Shown here: positions 23,433 to 33,108 of the stretch, one piece after another
How positions within the stretch are numbered: the first letter of the stretch is position 1
Layout: each line of letters starts with the position of its first letter
Assembly (NCBI GenBank): GCA_026710875.1
Contig: JAPOQE010000046.1
Location: forward strand, 1-41,892
Reading direction: 5' to 3'
DNA from: Gammaproteobacteria bacterium
GTDB taxonomy: Bacteria; Pseudomonadota; Gammaproteobacteria; UBA4575
Length of the DNA stretch: 41,892 bases
The notes under the pieces: model-generated
Seen by the model: only the letters and a program-made list of their open reading frames with translations
The model's database searches: none
What the model was told of the DNA's origin: nothing
Made by a program: the position numbers and the translations under genes

Positions 23433-26309
23433 ATGCCGAGATCCCTACCCAACCTGCTGCCTTCCCGACTCCAGCACGATTTCGAGACACTCACTGCCAA
23501 GTCAGGGGATTTATCCATTCAAAAATACCGGGAAGAGATTCTATCGGTCTGGTATGCGAGCCCTTTCATACGGCGAGTTTGTATTGCCGAGCCGCAATGG
23601 CTGGAGGAATTGCTTTCAAAAGGGCAGCTGCACACAGATTATGACTACACGCCCTATGACAAGGAACTGGAATCCGAGATTTCCCAAGCGACGGGTATTG
23701 AGCACATGCAGCAAATCTTGCGCCGCTCAAGAACCTGCGCTTATGCGCGCACTGCTTGGCGCGACCTGCAGCAATATACAACGGTGGAGCAGACCCTTTT
23801 TGAGCTCAGCACTTATGCTCAAATCTGTATCGACCGGGCACTTTCATGGTGCTTTGAGTGGCTGAAGTCCCGCCCCCATATCGGCCAGTTTGAGCAGTCC
23901 ATGCACAACAATATTGTGGTCTTCGCATTGGGCAAGCTTGGTGGAGGTGAGCTCAATTTTTCATCGGATGTGGATCTCGTGTTCGCCTATGCTGATGACC
24001 CGACCCACTCACAGGATCAGCGTGCCAAGGCTGGCAGCTTGTATCTGAAGCTTGTCCAGCTCCTGATCAAGGTACTCTCACAGCAGACTCAGGATGGATT
24101 TGTCTTTCGAGTTGACACGAGATTGAGGCCGTTTGGCAATTCCGGTGCACTGGTGCCGAGCCTTGCAGGGATTGACCAGTACTTTCAAACGGCCGGGCGC
24201 GACTGGGAGCGGTATGCCTGGATCAGGGCACGTGCCATTGCCGGCAACACTGAAACCGGCGAACAGTTTCTTCAGGATATCAGCCCTTTTATGTATCGCC
24301 GTTACCATGACTATGGCGTCATGCAGGCACTGCGTGAGATGAAGGCCATGGTCGATCAGAAGGCCGGTCAGGCTGCGAACAAGGATAATCTGAAAATCGG
24401 ACAAGGAGGTATACGCGAAATCGAATTTGTCGCCCAGATGTTCCAGTTGATTTACGGAGGCAGGGACCCCGATCTTCGGATGCGCTCAACCCTCGAGGCA
24501 CTGAGGTACCTGGGGGGGAGTGGCAAACTCACCAGTGAAAGTGTGACAGAACTGCGCCAAGCCTATCTGTTCTTAAGGAAGGCTGAAAATTGTCTGCAGA
24601 TGCGCGAAGACCAGCAGGTGTACAGCCTGCCGGCCAAGGATGAAGAACGCCAACAGTGTGCCTATGCAGCAGGCTTTGATTCCTGGGCCGCCCTGTATGG
24701 TGAATACCAGGCGCGTACCGCCAAAGTCAGCAAAATATTTCACTCCCTGTTGCTGGCTGAACACGAGGGGCCAGAAGAGCTTGGAAAAGACGGTGGTGAT
24801 TTGGCATTTGTATGGCAGCAACTCCAGGATGAGCCTGCATGCATGGAGATCCTGAAAAAGCATTTTGACGAGGATGCCAAGGACGTTTACCAGCGATTAC
24901 GGGGGTTTGAGGAATCGATGCGCCAGATCGATCCCGTGGCCAAGCAAAGGCTGGAACGATTCCTGCCCGTGTTCTTAAGAGATCTTTCTACACACTCCCA
25001 GGTACCTTTGGTGCTGACTCGCTTTCTTCGGATACTCGGCAAAATTGTGCAACGCTCAACCTACATTGCCCTGTTGACCGAGAACCAGAGCAAGCTGACC
25101 AAATTGCTCAAGCTGATCGAGGCCAGTCAATGGGTAGCCCAGTACATTTCCGCACACCCGTTGCTGCTTGATGAATTGCTGCACTCGGACAATATTGACC
25201 CGCCGGACCTGGAGGAGATGCAATACCAGATGCAGGTGCTTGAGCAACTGCAGATGCTGATCGATGCATCCGGCACTAATCTCGAGGCCTACATGGAACG
25301 CTTGCGTGAATTCAAGCATGCCCAGGTTTTACGGATTGCAGCTGCAGACATCGTGACGAATTACCCGATCATGCGGGTCAGTGATCATCTGTCCTGGCTT
25401 GCTGATACCTGCCTGAAGAGTGCAACCCGCAAGGCCTACCAGGATCTTGCAGACAAGCATGGTGAGCCTACATGCATTGTCGATGGAAAAACCGCCATTC
25501 CTGAACTTCTGATCATTGAATACGGGAAGCTGGGTGGACTGGAACTCGGCTATGGCTCAGATCTCGATGTGGTTTTCGTGCATAGCAACATGGACGACTC
25601 GGGTGAGACAAATGGTGAGAAGACCTTGAAAAATCCGGTTTTCTTTACCCGCGTAGTACAGCGTACGATCCATCTGCTGACCACAACCACTGCGTCAGGG
25701 AAGGTTTTCGATATTGACACGAGGCTCAGGCCGTACGGCCAGTCCGGAGCCATGGTCTGTTCACTCACCACCTATGAGGACTATTTGAGAAACAAGGCAT
25801 GGTTGTGGGAACTTCAGGCGCTGATTCGCGCGCGGCCCATCACGGCAAGCCGGAGTCTGGCCGATACCTTCCAGGCATTGAGAAAGGACCTGCTTTGCCA
25901 GGCGCGCGATGTTGAGGAAGTGCGGAATTCAGTCATTGAAATGCGCGAAAAAATTGTGGCGAGTCACAATGTGAAAAACGGGGCGCGATTCAGTCTCAAG
26001 AAAGACCGGGGTGGAATTGTCGACATCGAATTCATTGTTCAGTTCTATGTGCTCAGCTACGCGAACCAGCATAACGAGATCTGTGTGCATACCGACAATG
26101 TCAGGATTCTTGATGCCTGTGCCGAGACGGGTCTGATCAAGCGCGAATCCGTCGAGGAGCTCAAGAAAATCTACATCGCGTACCGAAAACATCTTCACCA
26201 ACTCAGCCTGCAGTTACTGCCGGAAACCGTAGCCGCAGATATGTTTGCTGAGGAGCGGTCCATCATACAAAACTACTGGACAAGTCTGTTACACTTATCG
26301 GCTGTTTGA
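23433..26309 (+). CDS. glnE: Bifunctional glutamine synthetase adenylyltransferase/adenylyl-removing enzyme
   Basis: A 958-residue GlnE with two nucleotidyltransferase domains. The N-terminal one has GGGELNFSSDVDLVFAY (about 169-185) and GGIREIEFVAQMFQLIYGG; the C-terminal one has GGLELGYGSDLDVVFVHS (about 699-716) and GGIVDIEFIVQFYVLSYAN. It adds and removes AMP on glutamine synthetase in response to PII and glutamine. Length is as usual (about 940-990). The ATG has no clear ribosome site, preceded by AT-rich TATATTTTATAACC. The glnE-ilvE order, 20 bases apart, is the same as in Pseudomonas. Confidence 0.96.
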   Translation: MPRSLPNLLPSRLQHDFETLTAKSGDLSIQKYREEILSVWYASPFIRRVCIAEPQWLEELLSKGQLHTDYDYTPYDKELESEISQATGIEHMQQILRRSRTCAYARTAWRDLQQYTTVEQTLFELSTYAQICIDRALSWCFEWLKSRPHIGQFEQSMHNNIVVFALGKLGGGELNFSSDVDLVFAYADDPTHSQDQRAKAGSLYLKLVQLLIKVLSQQTQDGFVFRVDTRLRPFGNSGALVPSLAGIDQYFQTAGRDWERYAWIRARAIAGNTETGEQFLQDISPFMYRRYHDYGVMQALREMKAMVDQKAGQAANKDNLKIGQGGIREIEFVAQMFQLIYGGRDPDLRMRSTLEALRYLGGSGKLTSESVTELRQAYLFLRKAENCLQMREDQQVYSLPAKDEERQQCAYAAGFDSWAALYGEYQARTAKVSKIFHSLLLAEHEGPEELGKDGGDLAFVWQQLQDEPACMEILKKHFDEDAKDVYQRLRGFEESMRQIDPVAKQRLERFLPVFLRDLSTHSQVPLVLTRFLRILGKIVQRSTYIALLTENQSKLTKLLKLIEASQWVAQYISAHPLLLDELLHSDNIDPPDLEEMQYQMQVLEQLQMLIDASGTNLEAYMERLREFKHAQVLRIAAADIVTNYPIMRVSDHLSWLADTCLKSATRKAYQDLADKHGEPTCIVDGKTAIPELLIIEYGKLGGLELGYGSDLDVVFVHSNMDDSGETNGEKTLKNPVFFTRVVQRTIHLLTTTTASGKVFDIDTRLRPYGQSGAMVCSLTTYEDYLRNKAWLWELQALIRARPITASRSLADTFQALRKDLLCQARDVEEVRNSVIEMREKIVASHNVKNGARFSLKKDRGGIVDIEFIVQFYVLSYANQHNEICVHTDNVRILDACAETGLIKRESVEELKKIYIAYRKHLHQLSLQLLPETVAADMFAEERSIIQNYWTSLLHLSAV

Positions 26310-26329
26310 TCTGAGGGAGTCCAGTAGAA

Positions 26330-27250
26330 ATGTCAATGTCTGATAGGGATGGGGTCATCTGGTACGACGGCGAGTTTGTGCCGTGGCGAGAGGCAACTAC
26401 CCATGTCCTGACACACACACTGCACTATGGGGGCGGTGTTTTCGAGGGCGTTCGCGCCTATCAGACGGATCAGGGCACTGCCATCTTCCGCTTGCATGAT
26501 CATACCGAACGGTTGTTCAATTCCGCAAAAAGTATCGGCATGTCTTTGCCGTACAGCCCGGAGCAGATCAACCAGGCGCAGCTGGATGTCGTGCGCAAGA
26601 ACAAGCTGCGGTACGGCTACATACGGCCGATGTGCTTTTACGGCTCCGAGGGGATGGGCCTAAGGGCCGATAACCTGAAGGTCCACTGTATTGTTGCCGC
26701 GTGGGAATGGGATGCCTATTTTGGTGATGAGAAGATCAGGAATGGAATCCGTGTCAGGACCTCATCCTATTCCAGACATCATGTGAATGTTGCCATGTGC
26801 CGGGCCAAGGTGAACGGCAATTACATCAATTCCATGCTTGCCTTGAATGAGGCACTGCAGGACGGCTATGACGAGGCCCTGCTGCTGGATGTCGACGGGT
26901 TTGTAGCCGAGGGGAGCGGTGAAAATCTTTTCATTGTCAAGGACGGCACACTCTATTCACCGGAGCTGGCCTCAGGACTGGACGGCATTACCCGGAAAAC
27001 CGTCATTACGCTGGCCGATTCGATGGACATCCCACTGGTGGAAAAGCGCATTACACGTGATGAGGTGTACATCGCAGATGAGGCCTTCTTCACGGGTACC
27101 GCAGCAGAAGTCACACCGATTTGCGAGCTGGACAACCGCAGCATCGGGGAAGGCAAGACAGGTCCAGTCACCCGGCGACTCCAGACCAGGTATTTTGAGC
27201 TGGTCCGCGGCAAAGGTGAGTTACCCGGTGATTGGCTTGCCTACGCGTAG
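26330..27250 (+). CDS. ilvE: Branched-chain amino acid aminotransferase
   Basis: A 306-residue class IV PLP aminotransferase. LHYGGGVFEGVRAY near residue 32, the PLP lysine in CRAKVNGNYINSMLALNEA (Lys160), and GFVAEGSGENLFIV are typical. It interconverts valine, leucine and isoleucine with their keto acids. GGGAG about 10 bases before the ATG fits. It follows glnE closely and is separated from hldE by 79 bases that include a short GC-rich hairpin. Confidence 0.95.
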   Translation: MSMSDRDGVIWYDGEFVPWREATTHVLTHTLHYGGGVFEGVRAYQTDQGTAIFRLHDHTERLFNSAKSIGMSLPYSPEQINQAQLDVVRKNKLRYGYIRPMCFYGSEGMGLRADNLKVHCIVAAWEWDAYFGDEKIRNGIRVRTSSYSRHHVNVAMCRAKVNGNYINSMLALNEALQDGYDEALLLDVDGFVAEGSGENLFIVKDGTLYSPELASGLDGITRKTVITLADSMDIPLVEKRITRDEVYIADEAFFTGTAAEVTPICELDNRSIGEGKTGPVTRRLQTRYFELVRGKGELPGDWLAYA

Positions 27251-27291
27251 GCGGCCTTGAACCGATGCATCCGACAAGCTTGCCTGTCCTG

Positions 27292-27306
27292 GGCCACCCT
27301 GTGGCC
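27292..27306. terminator. GC-rich hairpin between ilvE and hldE
   Basis: GGCCAC (27292-27297) and GTGGCC (27301-27306) form a perfect 6-bp stem with a 3-base loop. There is no T-run after it, so it is at best a weak or Rho-assisted terminator, or a pausing and mRNA-stability element between ilvE and hldE. Confidence 0.35.
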
Positions 27307-27329
27307 TGCATGTTCTTGAGACGGGACCC

Positions 27330-28748
27330 ATGAACCTGAAAAATCTCTCTAAGGCAAGGATTCTGGTCATCGGAGATGTCATGCTCGATAAGTATTGGCT
27401 GGGGGAGACCAGTCGTATATCTCCTGAGGCGCCTGCGCCAATCGTCAATATCAAAAACATGGAAGACCGGTTGGGCGGTGCGGCCAATGTAGCAGTCAAT
27501 GCCAGCAGCGTGGGAGCTGCCGTGACTCTGGTTGGACTAGTTGGCCATGATGTAAACGGCAAAAGGCTGATGGAGTTGCTGGAGGATACGGGTATCGATG
27601 TAAAAATCATCCGGAAGGAGAATTACGAGACACCTACAAAATTGCGTGTTGTCAGTCGAAACCAGCAATTGCTCAGACTGGATCACGAAAACAACCATGA
27701 GGAGATTGACAACTCCGAAGTTCTGGAAGTCTGCGAACGGCTGGTTCCAGAGTTCGCGACGATTGTGATTTCAGATTACGACAAGGGAGCAGTCACAGGA
27801 GTTGGGCACATTATTGAAGCCGCACGCAAGGCGAACAAGCAGGTCATTGTGGATCCGAAAGGAGCCAGCTTTGGCAAGTACAAAAATGCGAGCATCATCA
27901 CCCCGAACTATCAGGAGTTCATACAAGTTGCCGGAGAATGCAGGGACGAGGAAGAGCTTGAGGATAAGGCTGTTCGGATGTGCAGGGAATTAAATCTCGA
28001 GGCGTTGCTTGTCACACGCAGTGAACATGGCATGTCCTTGTTCACGCAAGGACAACCTGCCAGGCATTTTCCTACACAGGCCAGGGAAGTCTACGATGTC
28101 ACGGGAGCCGGGGATACCGTGGTAGGCCTGTTTTCCTCAGCTGTATCTGCTGATTACTCAACCGCAGATGCCGTGAAAATTGCGAATCTCGGGGCAGGGG
28201 TTGCAGTAAGCAAGCTTGGTACCGTAGCAGTGACTGCAGAAGAGCTGGACTTCAGTTTGCGAGTCTCAAGTACCAGAGGGAAACGGGTTGCCGACCTTGA
28301 AGAGTTGAAGCAGGCAGTGGCTGGCTTGAGACGCAAAAATGAAAAAATTGTGTTTACCAACGGATGTTTCGATCTGATCCATCGCGGCCATATTGCCTGT
28401 CTGCGTGATGCCAAGTCCAGAGGCGAATGCTTGATTGTGGCGATTAATGACGACTCTTCAGTAAAAAGCATCAAGGGGGAAAGTCGTCCCGTGTGCAGTT
28501 TGCAAAACCGCATTGAAGTGCTGGAAGAGTTAAGCTGCATTGACTGGATCATACCTTTCTCCGAAGACACACCCATGACACTGATCGAGGAACTAAAACC
28601 CGATGTTTACGTCAAGGGCGGTGATTATGAAAAGGAAAAACTGGCCGAATACGAACTGGTCAGCAGCTACGGAGGGGAAGTTGTCATCTCGCCTTACGTG
28701 GAAGGCTGCTCAACAACCTCGATCATTGACTCAATCTCAAACGCCTGA
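27330..28748 (+). CDS. hldE: Bifunctional heptose-7-phosphate kinase / heptose-1-phosphate adenylyltransferase
   Basis: A 472-residue fusion: a PfkB-family kinase (about 1-318) with GDVMLDKYW, RLGGAANVAVNA and the catalytic TGAGDTVVG, then a cytidylyltransferase-like domain (about 340-472) with TNGCFDLIHRGHI nucleotide-binding motif. It phosphorylates D-glycero-beta-D-manno-heptose-7-phosphate and then adenylylates the 1-phosphate, providing ADP-heptose for the LPS inner core. The heptosyltransferases that would use it are further along (34787-35827 and 40376-41404). It is the last plus-strand gene before the AT-rich envelope island. Confidence 0.95.
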   Translation: MNLKNLSKARILVIGDVMLDKYWLGETSRISPEAPAPIVNIKNMEDRLGGAANVAVNASSVGAAVTLVGLVGHDVNGKRLMELLEDTGIDVKIIRKENYETPTKLRVVSRNQQLLRLDHENNHEEIDNSEVLEVCERLVPEFATIVISDYDKGAVTGVGHIIEAARKANKQVIVDPKGASFGKYKNASIITPNYQEFIQVAGECRDEEELEDKAVRMCRELNLEALLVTRSEHGMSLFTQGQPARHFPTQAREVYDVTGAGDTVVGLFSSAVSADYSTADAVKIANLGAGVAVSKLGTVAVTAEELDFSLRVSSTRGKRVADLEELKQAVAGLRRKNEKIVFTNGCFDLIHRGHIACLRDAKSRGECLIVAINDDSSVKSIKGESRPVCSLQNRIEVLEELSCIDWIIPFSEDTPMTLIEELKPDVYVKGGDYEKEKLAEYELVSSYGGEVVISPYVEGCSTTSIIDSISNA

Positions 28749-28824
28749 CATGCTCTATTCGGGCTGTTCCTTTGCAGACCATACGAACACCCCAGCGTCA
28801 CTTGCTATCTGGCGCACAGAAATA

Positions 28825-29694
28825 TTACTTGGCTGATTTTAGAAGGTTGATCCTTTTCACGATGTTGAATCCTCCCGAATTCCAGAAGTTGAGCACATGC
28901 CACCAGTAAGTTCTGTAGTCATCCTTCAGGTATAGATGCAATAACTCCTTCTGCGGAACCTCACCGACTCTGAATCTCGCCAAGCACTTAAGATCAAAAA
29001 ACCGCTTTAAAATCTTGTAGGGGCTGCGCGAAAATGTGCAACGATCATTGTCAATTAAGGTAAATCTGGCCGTTGCTATGTCTTTCACATCAAGTGTATC
29101 TATATTCTGTCGGTTGAGGTCTGTCAGTATATTGCCTCCATGCGGGTCATCATGTCGAATATTGGCTGCATGTATTTCATTAACCAAATCAGCGCATCGG
29201 ACGGCAATTGATTTGATCAGAGCATCTTTGTTTGCCACATCAGACTGGAGTATGTACCCACATAACTCAGTCACAGTGATTTCACCCTCAACTTTTTGGT
29301 ACAACAGATAACTTTTTCGATTCCACCAGGTTGCCCGAAATGTCCAGTAGGCTATAGGCTTGATGGTGTCGACACCTGCACGCTGTAGTCGCAGGCTGCC
29401 CATATAACTCTTGTAATTGTAGTCTTTAAACAGACCTGTCAAAAACAGATCTATTTTTCTGCCAAGCTTATAGTGCCTGCTGATTTCGGATACTTTCATG
29501 ACAACACAACAGCCTTCCGGTTTATAGTCAAAGCAGTACAGGCGATTTCTTTTCCTACTTTTTTTGCCAAGCAGTAGTTGGGCTTTCTCGTATTTCAAAA
29601 ACTGCTTTTCCCGTATCCACTTCTCAGTGAGGTGATGGGATGTTAAGTCACTGTTAATCACGTGTTTCCCATATGGGTAGGACTGCTTCTTCAT
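28825..29694 (-). CDS. LPS-kinase-like (WaaP/Kdo kinase fold) protein
   Basis: A 289-residue protein with a minimal protein-kinase fold: VVMKV (candidate ATP-binding Lys67), IRHDDPHGGNIL (catalytic Asp183 and Asn188) and LIDNDRC (metal Asp215). These patterns match the lipopolysaccharide core kinase superfamily (WaaP, KdkA, InaA-like), which phosphorylates heptose or Kdo at the inner leaflet. The substrate here is unknown. The gene is AT-rich compared with its neighbours and has many Lys and Asn codons, as expected of a horizontally acquired surface-sugar region. It converges on hldE and is divergent from another kinase-fold gene at 29803. Confidence 0.75.
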   Translation of the reverse strand: MKKQSYPYGKHVINSDLTSHHLTEKWIREKQFLKYEKAQLLLGKKSRKRNRLYCFDYKPEGCCVVMKVSEISRHYKLGRKIDLFLTGLFKDYNYKSYMGSLRLQRAGVDTIKPIAYWTFRATWWNRKSYLLYQKVEGEITVTELCGYILQSDVANKDALIKSIAVRCADLVNEIHAANIRHDDPHGGNILTDLNRQNIDTLDVKDIATARFTLIDNDRCTFSRSPYKILKRFFDLKCLARFRVGEVPQKELLHLYLKDDYRTYWWHVLNFWNSGGFNIVKRINLLKSAK

Positions 29695-29802
29695 GCTAGA
29701 GCAGATTTGTATGTGGGCGTGATAGATTGATAGGATTCTGAGATATCTGGAATTTTACAATCTCCTCTATGCAAGATCAAAGCATGTTAGCCTTAAATCG
29801 TG

Positions 29803-30489
29803 ATGGGTTTTGAAACACTTAGTGCTATGAAAGCACGCGAGGTGGAGTTACAGCAGACTGTATTTTTGCCGGATGAAATACAGGTAGGAAGCTTTCTTGG
29901 CAGGGGTCGGCGTTCATTTTCCTACAAGGGAAAATATGAAAATCAAGATGTTGTCATCAAGGTTTACAGAAGGGAGTTTGTTGAAAAGTATCAACAAAAA
30001 TGTAGTGTTGATATTGCAGAATTTGAGTTCGAGCGCAATACGAATCTATATCGCATTGATGATATAAGGCAATATATTTCGAGACCTTATAAGGTTTTCA
30101 AATATGACAGTGGTTATACACATTCATTCGTACAGGAGTATGTAGAGGGCATCACACTTAAACAACTAATCAATCAGTCAGGATTTCTTCCTAAAGAAGT
30201 CCTAGATGCTGGGTACAAGATTGTCAAAATTGCAGAGGCTAATGGAGTACACGATATTGATATCAGTCAAGGCAACATCAAAGTAACTCGAAGAAAAGGG
30301 GTTTGGATCCCCAAGTTGTACGATTTCAATCTGTTACCCCAGCACATTAGTCCCCCCAACCTACTTATAGCTTTAGGTATCAAGTTGGGGCTGCGTAGGA
30401 AGTCATGGAGAGACTACAGAAGTTTAAAATGTTGGAAAAAAGCAGGTATGCAACAACGGTCATTAAACATGCAGCAAAATAGTGAATAA
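29803..30489 (+). CDS. Small kinase-fold protein in envelope island
   Basis: A protein of 228 residues that keeps the protein-kinase core: a glycine-rich loop LGRGRRSFSYKG (about 32-43), a lysine in VVIKVY (about 53), a catalytic loop HDIDISQGNI (about 150-159, with Asp and Asn correctly spaced) and YDFN in place of DFG. The active-site residues are therefore present, unlike a pseudokinase. It resembles Kdo/heptose kinases or small Ser/Thr kinases; I cannot assign a substrate. An ATG at 29803 is used; GTG at 29800 and an ATG at 29827 are alternatives, none with a clear ribosome site. Its stop overlaps the start of the next gene. Confidence 0.65.
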   Translation: MGFETLSAMKAREVELQQTVFLPDEIQVGSFLGRGRRSFSYKGKYENQDVVIKVYRREFVEKYQQKCSVDIAEFEFERNTNLYRIDDIRQYISRPYKVFKYDSGYTHSFVQEYVEGITLKQLINQSGFLPKEVLDAGYKIVKIAEANGVHDIDISQGNIKVTRRKGVWIPKLYDFNLLPQHISPPNLLIALGIKLGLRRKSWRDYRSLKCWKKAGMQQRSLNMQQNSE

Positions 30490-31177
30490 AGATTTAAGCA
30501 AGCTTATTTGGGTGGCACTTCCAGTTGTAGTTTTTCTGGTACCTTACCTTTCGAGAATGGGAGGCATAGGTGCGGATTTGTACTTATATGGAGAAGATGG
30601 CTGGATAGAGATTCTGACTGTAATTTTCTTACTTGTAGCGATCTTCTTTGGCGTGACATTTTTGTTATTGAATAAGGTGCCAAGCCACGGTTGGATCCGA
30701 TGGTGGATGGTACTTCTTATTCTTGGCAGTATCTATTTTGCTGGGGAAGAAGCAAGCTGGGGACAACATTTTCTTGGATTTAGCACCCCTGAATATTGGC
30801 AGGGCTTCAATGATCAGGGTGAAACGAACCTCCATAATACAAGTCCTTTATTCGATCAACTCCCAAGGACACTTTTGTCGGCTGCTGCTTTAATTGGAGG
30901 AGTCTTGGTACCCTTGTATTTTTTATTTGTTCAACGATACCCCAAAAGGTCATCGTTACACTACTGGCTATGGCCTACATATGTATGCGTGCCTGCTGCT
31001 TTCTTATCCTTGTTAGTAAGTTGGCATGAGAAAGCTTACAAGTTCGTGGATGTGGAGATTCCAGTTATCCTTGATGTGCGCGCTGGAGAAGTAAAAGAAA
31101 GCTTACTGGCACTATTTATAATGATTTATATCGTATCTATTTGGTATAGGAGCAGATGCTACCAAGGCAAGTCGTGA
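30482..31177 (+). CDS. Uncharacterised multi-pass membrane protein
   Basis: A 231-residue protein with about six hydrophobic segments (roughly 8-24, 40-62, 75-95, 133-153, 165-183 and 210-226). A conserved-looking acidic/aromatic patch, GEEASWGQHFLGFSTPEYW followed by GETNLHN, lies in the loop after the third segment and may be a functional site; I recall similar motifs in unannotated bacterial membrane proteins but know no function. Translation appears to start at a GTG (30482) lying inside the last codons of the kinase-fold gene, an 8-base overlap that implies co-translation. The two may act together on an envelope glycan or lipid. Confidence 0.65.
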   Translation: MNKDLSKLIWVALPVVVFLVPYLSRMGGIGADLYLYGEDGWIEILTVIFLLVAIFFGVTFLLLNKVPSHGWIRWWMVLLILGSIYFAGEEASWGQHFLGFSTPEYWQGFNDQGETNLHNTSPLFDQLPRTLLSAAALIGGVLVPLYFLFVQRYPKRSSLHYWLWPTYVCVPAAFLSLLVSWHEKAYKFVDVEIPVILDVRAGEVKESLLALFIMIYIVSIWYRSRCYQGKS

Positions 31178-31292
31178 ATCCAAATCAAGCGTTGCAGAAT
31201 ATTAGCCTGTAAGCCACCCAGCGGATCCGATAGACACTGATCATATGTGCATGCAGGAGATAAATGGAGTACCTAGGTATGGTTTCTAGCAG

Positions 31293-32114
31293 CTATCCTT
31301 TGCTTAGCTTTCTATATAGTAAAGCATCCTTGTAGGTTTTCTCGATGGCATCATTGATATTTTTATTTGGCTGTCTTTCAGGGTGATACAGATGATAAAC
31401 GATAGCCCGATTTAAGAGTGGATATCGATGCACGCCTGCCCTCAAAAGCTGTATTTCAAGCTGGGCATCTTCTCGGCAATTCTCTTTTGTTTCATAAATT
31501 TTGTCATCAAAATCAGGATATCTGCCGACACTTTCAAATAGAGTTTTATGCAAACTGAAATTGACCCCCATGAGACGTCGTTCACTTGGGTGGAAGCACC
31601 TGGCAAGCCAACTTGGCAACCGAATGCCAAGCAGATAGCGTTTAGTGTCTTTGCTGAGTGCGCTAAATAGAATTGGCCCAATAATTTTTTCCAGCTTTTT
31701 TGATTCAACAAATGACACGTCGATAATTTTCGATAAATTTGGGCCAAGTCTGACTCTTCTTCCGCATAGAACCGTTCCATTTTTTGTTGCATCCATGTGG
31801 TCGCTTACCCAATGGGAGTGCGGCACTGAATCACCGTCTAAAAATAGCAGGTAACTGCCCGTAGCCTCTTTAGCAGCCGTATTACAAATCTTTAATTTGC
31901 GATTTCCAATATCTTCATGCCAGACGTGCCTAACAGGAGGCGTGATGATTTGTTGCCATTTTTCTATGACAGCTGCTGTCTCTTGTGTGGAGCCATCGTC
32001 TGCAACAATAATTTCTGAGGGAGATTCAGTTTGTAAACTCAATCCACATAGCACCATCTCAAGCGCGTGCGGATTGTTATAAGTACTAATGATAACGGAT
32101 GCGGAAATGGGCAT
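31293..32114 (-). CDS. Family 2 glycosyltransferase
   Basis: A 273-residue GT-A glycosyltransferase from the ATG at 32114: SVIISTYNNPHALEMVL at the N-terminus, EIIVADDGST, and LLFLDGDSVPHSHWV with the DxD-type metal motif, then NCREDAQLEIQLLRAGV as the acceptor/catalytic region. It lacks a membrane domain and would work at the cytoplasmic face on a core or O-chain sugar. The upstream GTG (32192) adds 26 residues without family similarity, so I reject it. It belongs to the AT-rich island, on the same strand as the FkbM methyltransferase upstream. Confidence 0.82.
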   Translation of the reverse strand: MPISASVIISTYNNPHALEMVLCGLSLQTESPSEIIVADDGSTQETAAVIEKWQQIITPPVRHVWHEDIGNRKLKICNTAAKEATGSYLLFLDGDSVPHSHWVSDHMDATKNGTVLCGRRVRLGPNLSKIIDVSFVESKKLEKIIGPILFSALSKDTKRYLLGIRLPSWLARCFHPSERRLMGVNFSLHKTLFESVGRYPDFDDKIYETKENCREDAQLEIQLLRAGVHRYPLLNRAIVYHLYHPERQPNKNINDAIEKTYKDALLYRKLSKG

Positions 32115-32256
32115 AGTAATACTAGTAAAGCAGGTTGATTTCTCTAAGGGAAGGCTAATCTGGCTACCAGCATGAATGAAGTTTAGGGCCACTATTACAC
32201 AGCTGTGTGTACAGAATAGCCAAACATAAATTCCTCCAAAACTCTGTAACTAGGAG

Positions 32257-33108
32257 CTATTCTGAACATCTGAGAAGACTAGGGATTTCTCCAGATTTAT
32301 GTATACACAATACATCATAGTGTCGCCATTTATTAAAGTTGTCTTCAGTTATTTCAGGGCCCGCACCCAACGGCTCGTTAGTTATCTTATAGACGAAATA
32401 GCCCAGTCCCAAGAGAAAGGTAAGCAGTTCTTTCCGGTACTGAGAATCAGTGTTTTTAAAAACTTCCGCCTTGATAACCGGTTTATAGCAATTAATGATG
32501 TCATGCATTGACTTGAGGACGTATAAGTCGTAACCCTCAGCATCAACTTTTATGAATTTTAATCGTGGCAGGAATTCCTGATAGTTTTCACGCAGCTCTT
32601 TGGCCAAATCCAAACAAAATACTTCCTGCTTGAATGGATGGCCATGCTTTATAGCTGGTATATTTTCATGGCGCCCACCATTGCAAAAGCCAGCATCTGA
32701 ATATTCAAATTTCATAAATCCCTCATATGTGGCTGCGGCTGCCATCATAGTTTTTATGTTAGTGGCATGGTTGTTCGCCCGAGCATTTTTCTCAAGAACA
32801 TGGTAAATAAAAGGGTTAGGTTCAAGCGCTAAGGCACAACCACTGTTGCCTGCAGCCAATGCCATGGGAAGAGTTGAGTATCCCATGTGTGCACCAATAT
32901 CAATACAGAAATCCCCTTCCTTTAATATTGCACGGTGCGCATCCACCATTTGGGTGTTGATCGTTTTTTTTGCTTCGCCATGATGGGGGTGAAGCCAGCG
33001 GGCAAAATGAATAGTTTCATTGCCCAAGTCAACATCATGGATTGCGTAGCCATAATGCTTGGCTTTTCCACGAAAACCTAGAAATTGGAAAACGTTTTTA
33101 ATTTTCAT
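32257..33108 (-). CDS. FkbM-family methyltransferase (first copy)
   Basis: A 283-residue SAM-dependent methyltransferase: FCIDIGAHMGYSTLPMAL (motif I), ALALEPNPFIYHVLEKNA, and LKFIKVDAEGYDLYVLKSM, typical of the FkbM family, which commonly O-methylates sugars in surface polysaccharides. The ATG at 33108 is preferred to a TTG at 33126. It lies 142 bases upstream of the glycosyltransferase gene, in the same orientation. A second, divergently oriented FkbM gene follows after a long spacer. The acceptor is unknown. Confidence 0.82.
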   Translation of the reverse strand: MKIKNVFQFLGFRGKAKHYGYAIHDVDLGNETIHFARWLHPHHGEAKKTINTQMVDAHRAILKEGDFCIDIGAHMGYSTLPMALAAGNSGCALALEPNPFIYHVLEKNARANNHATNIKTMMAAAATYEGFMKFEYSDAGFCNGGRHENIPAIKHGHPFKQEVFCLDLAKELRENYQEFLPRLKFIKVDAEGYDLYVLKSMHDIINCYKPVIKAEVFKNTDSQYRKELLTFLLGLGYFVYKITNEPLGAGPEITEDNFNKWRHYDVLCIHKSGEIPSLLRCSE

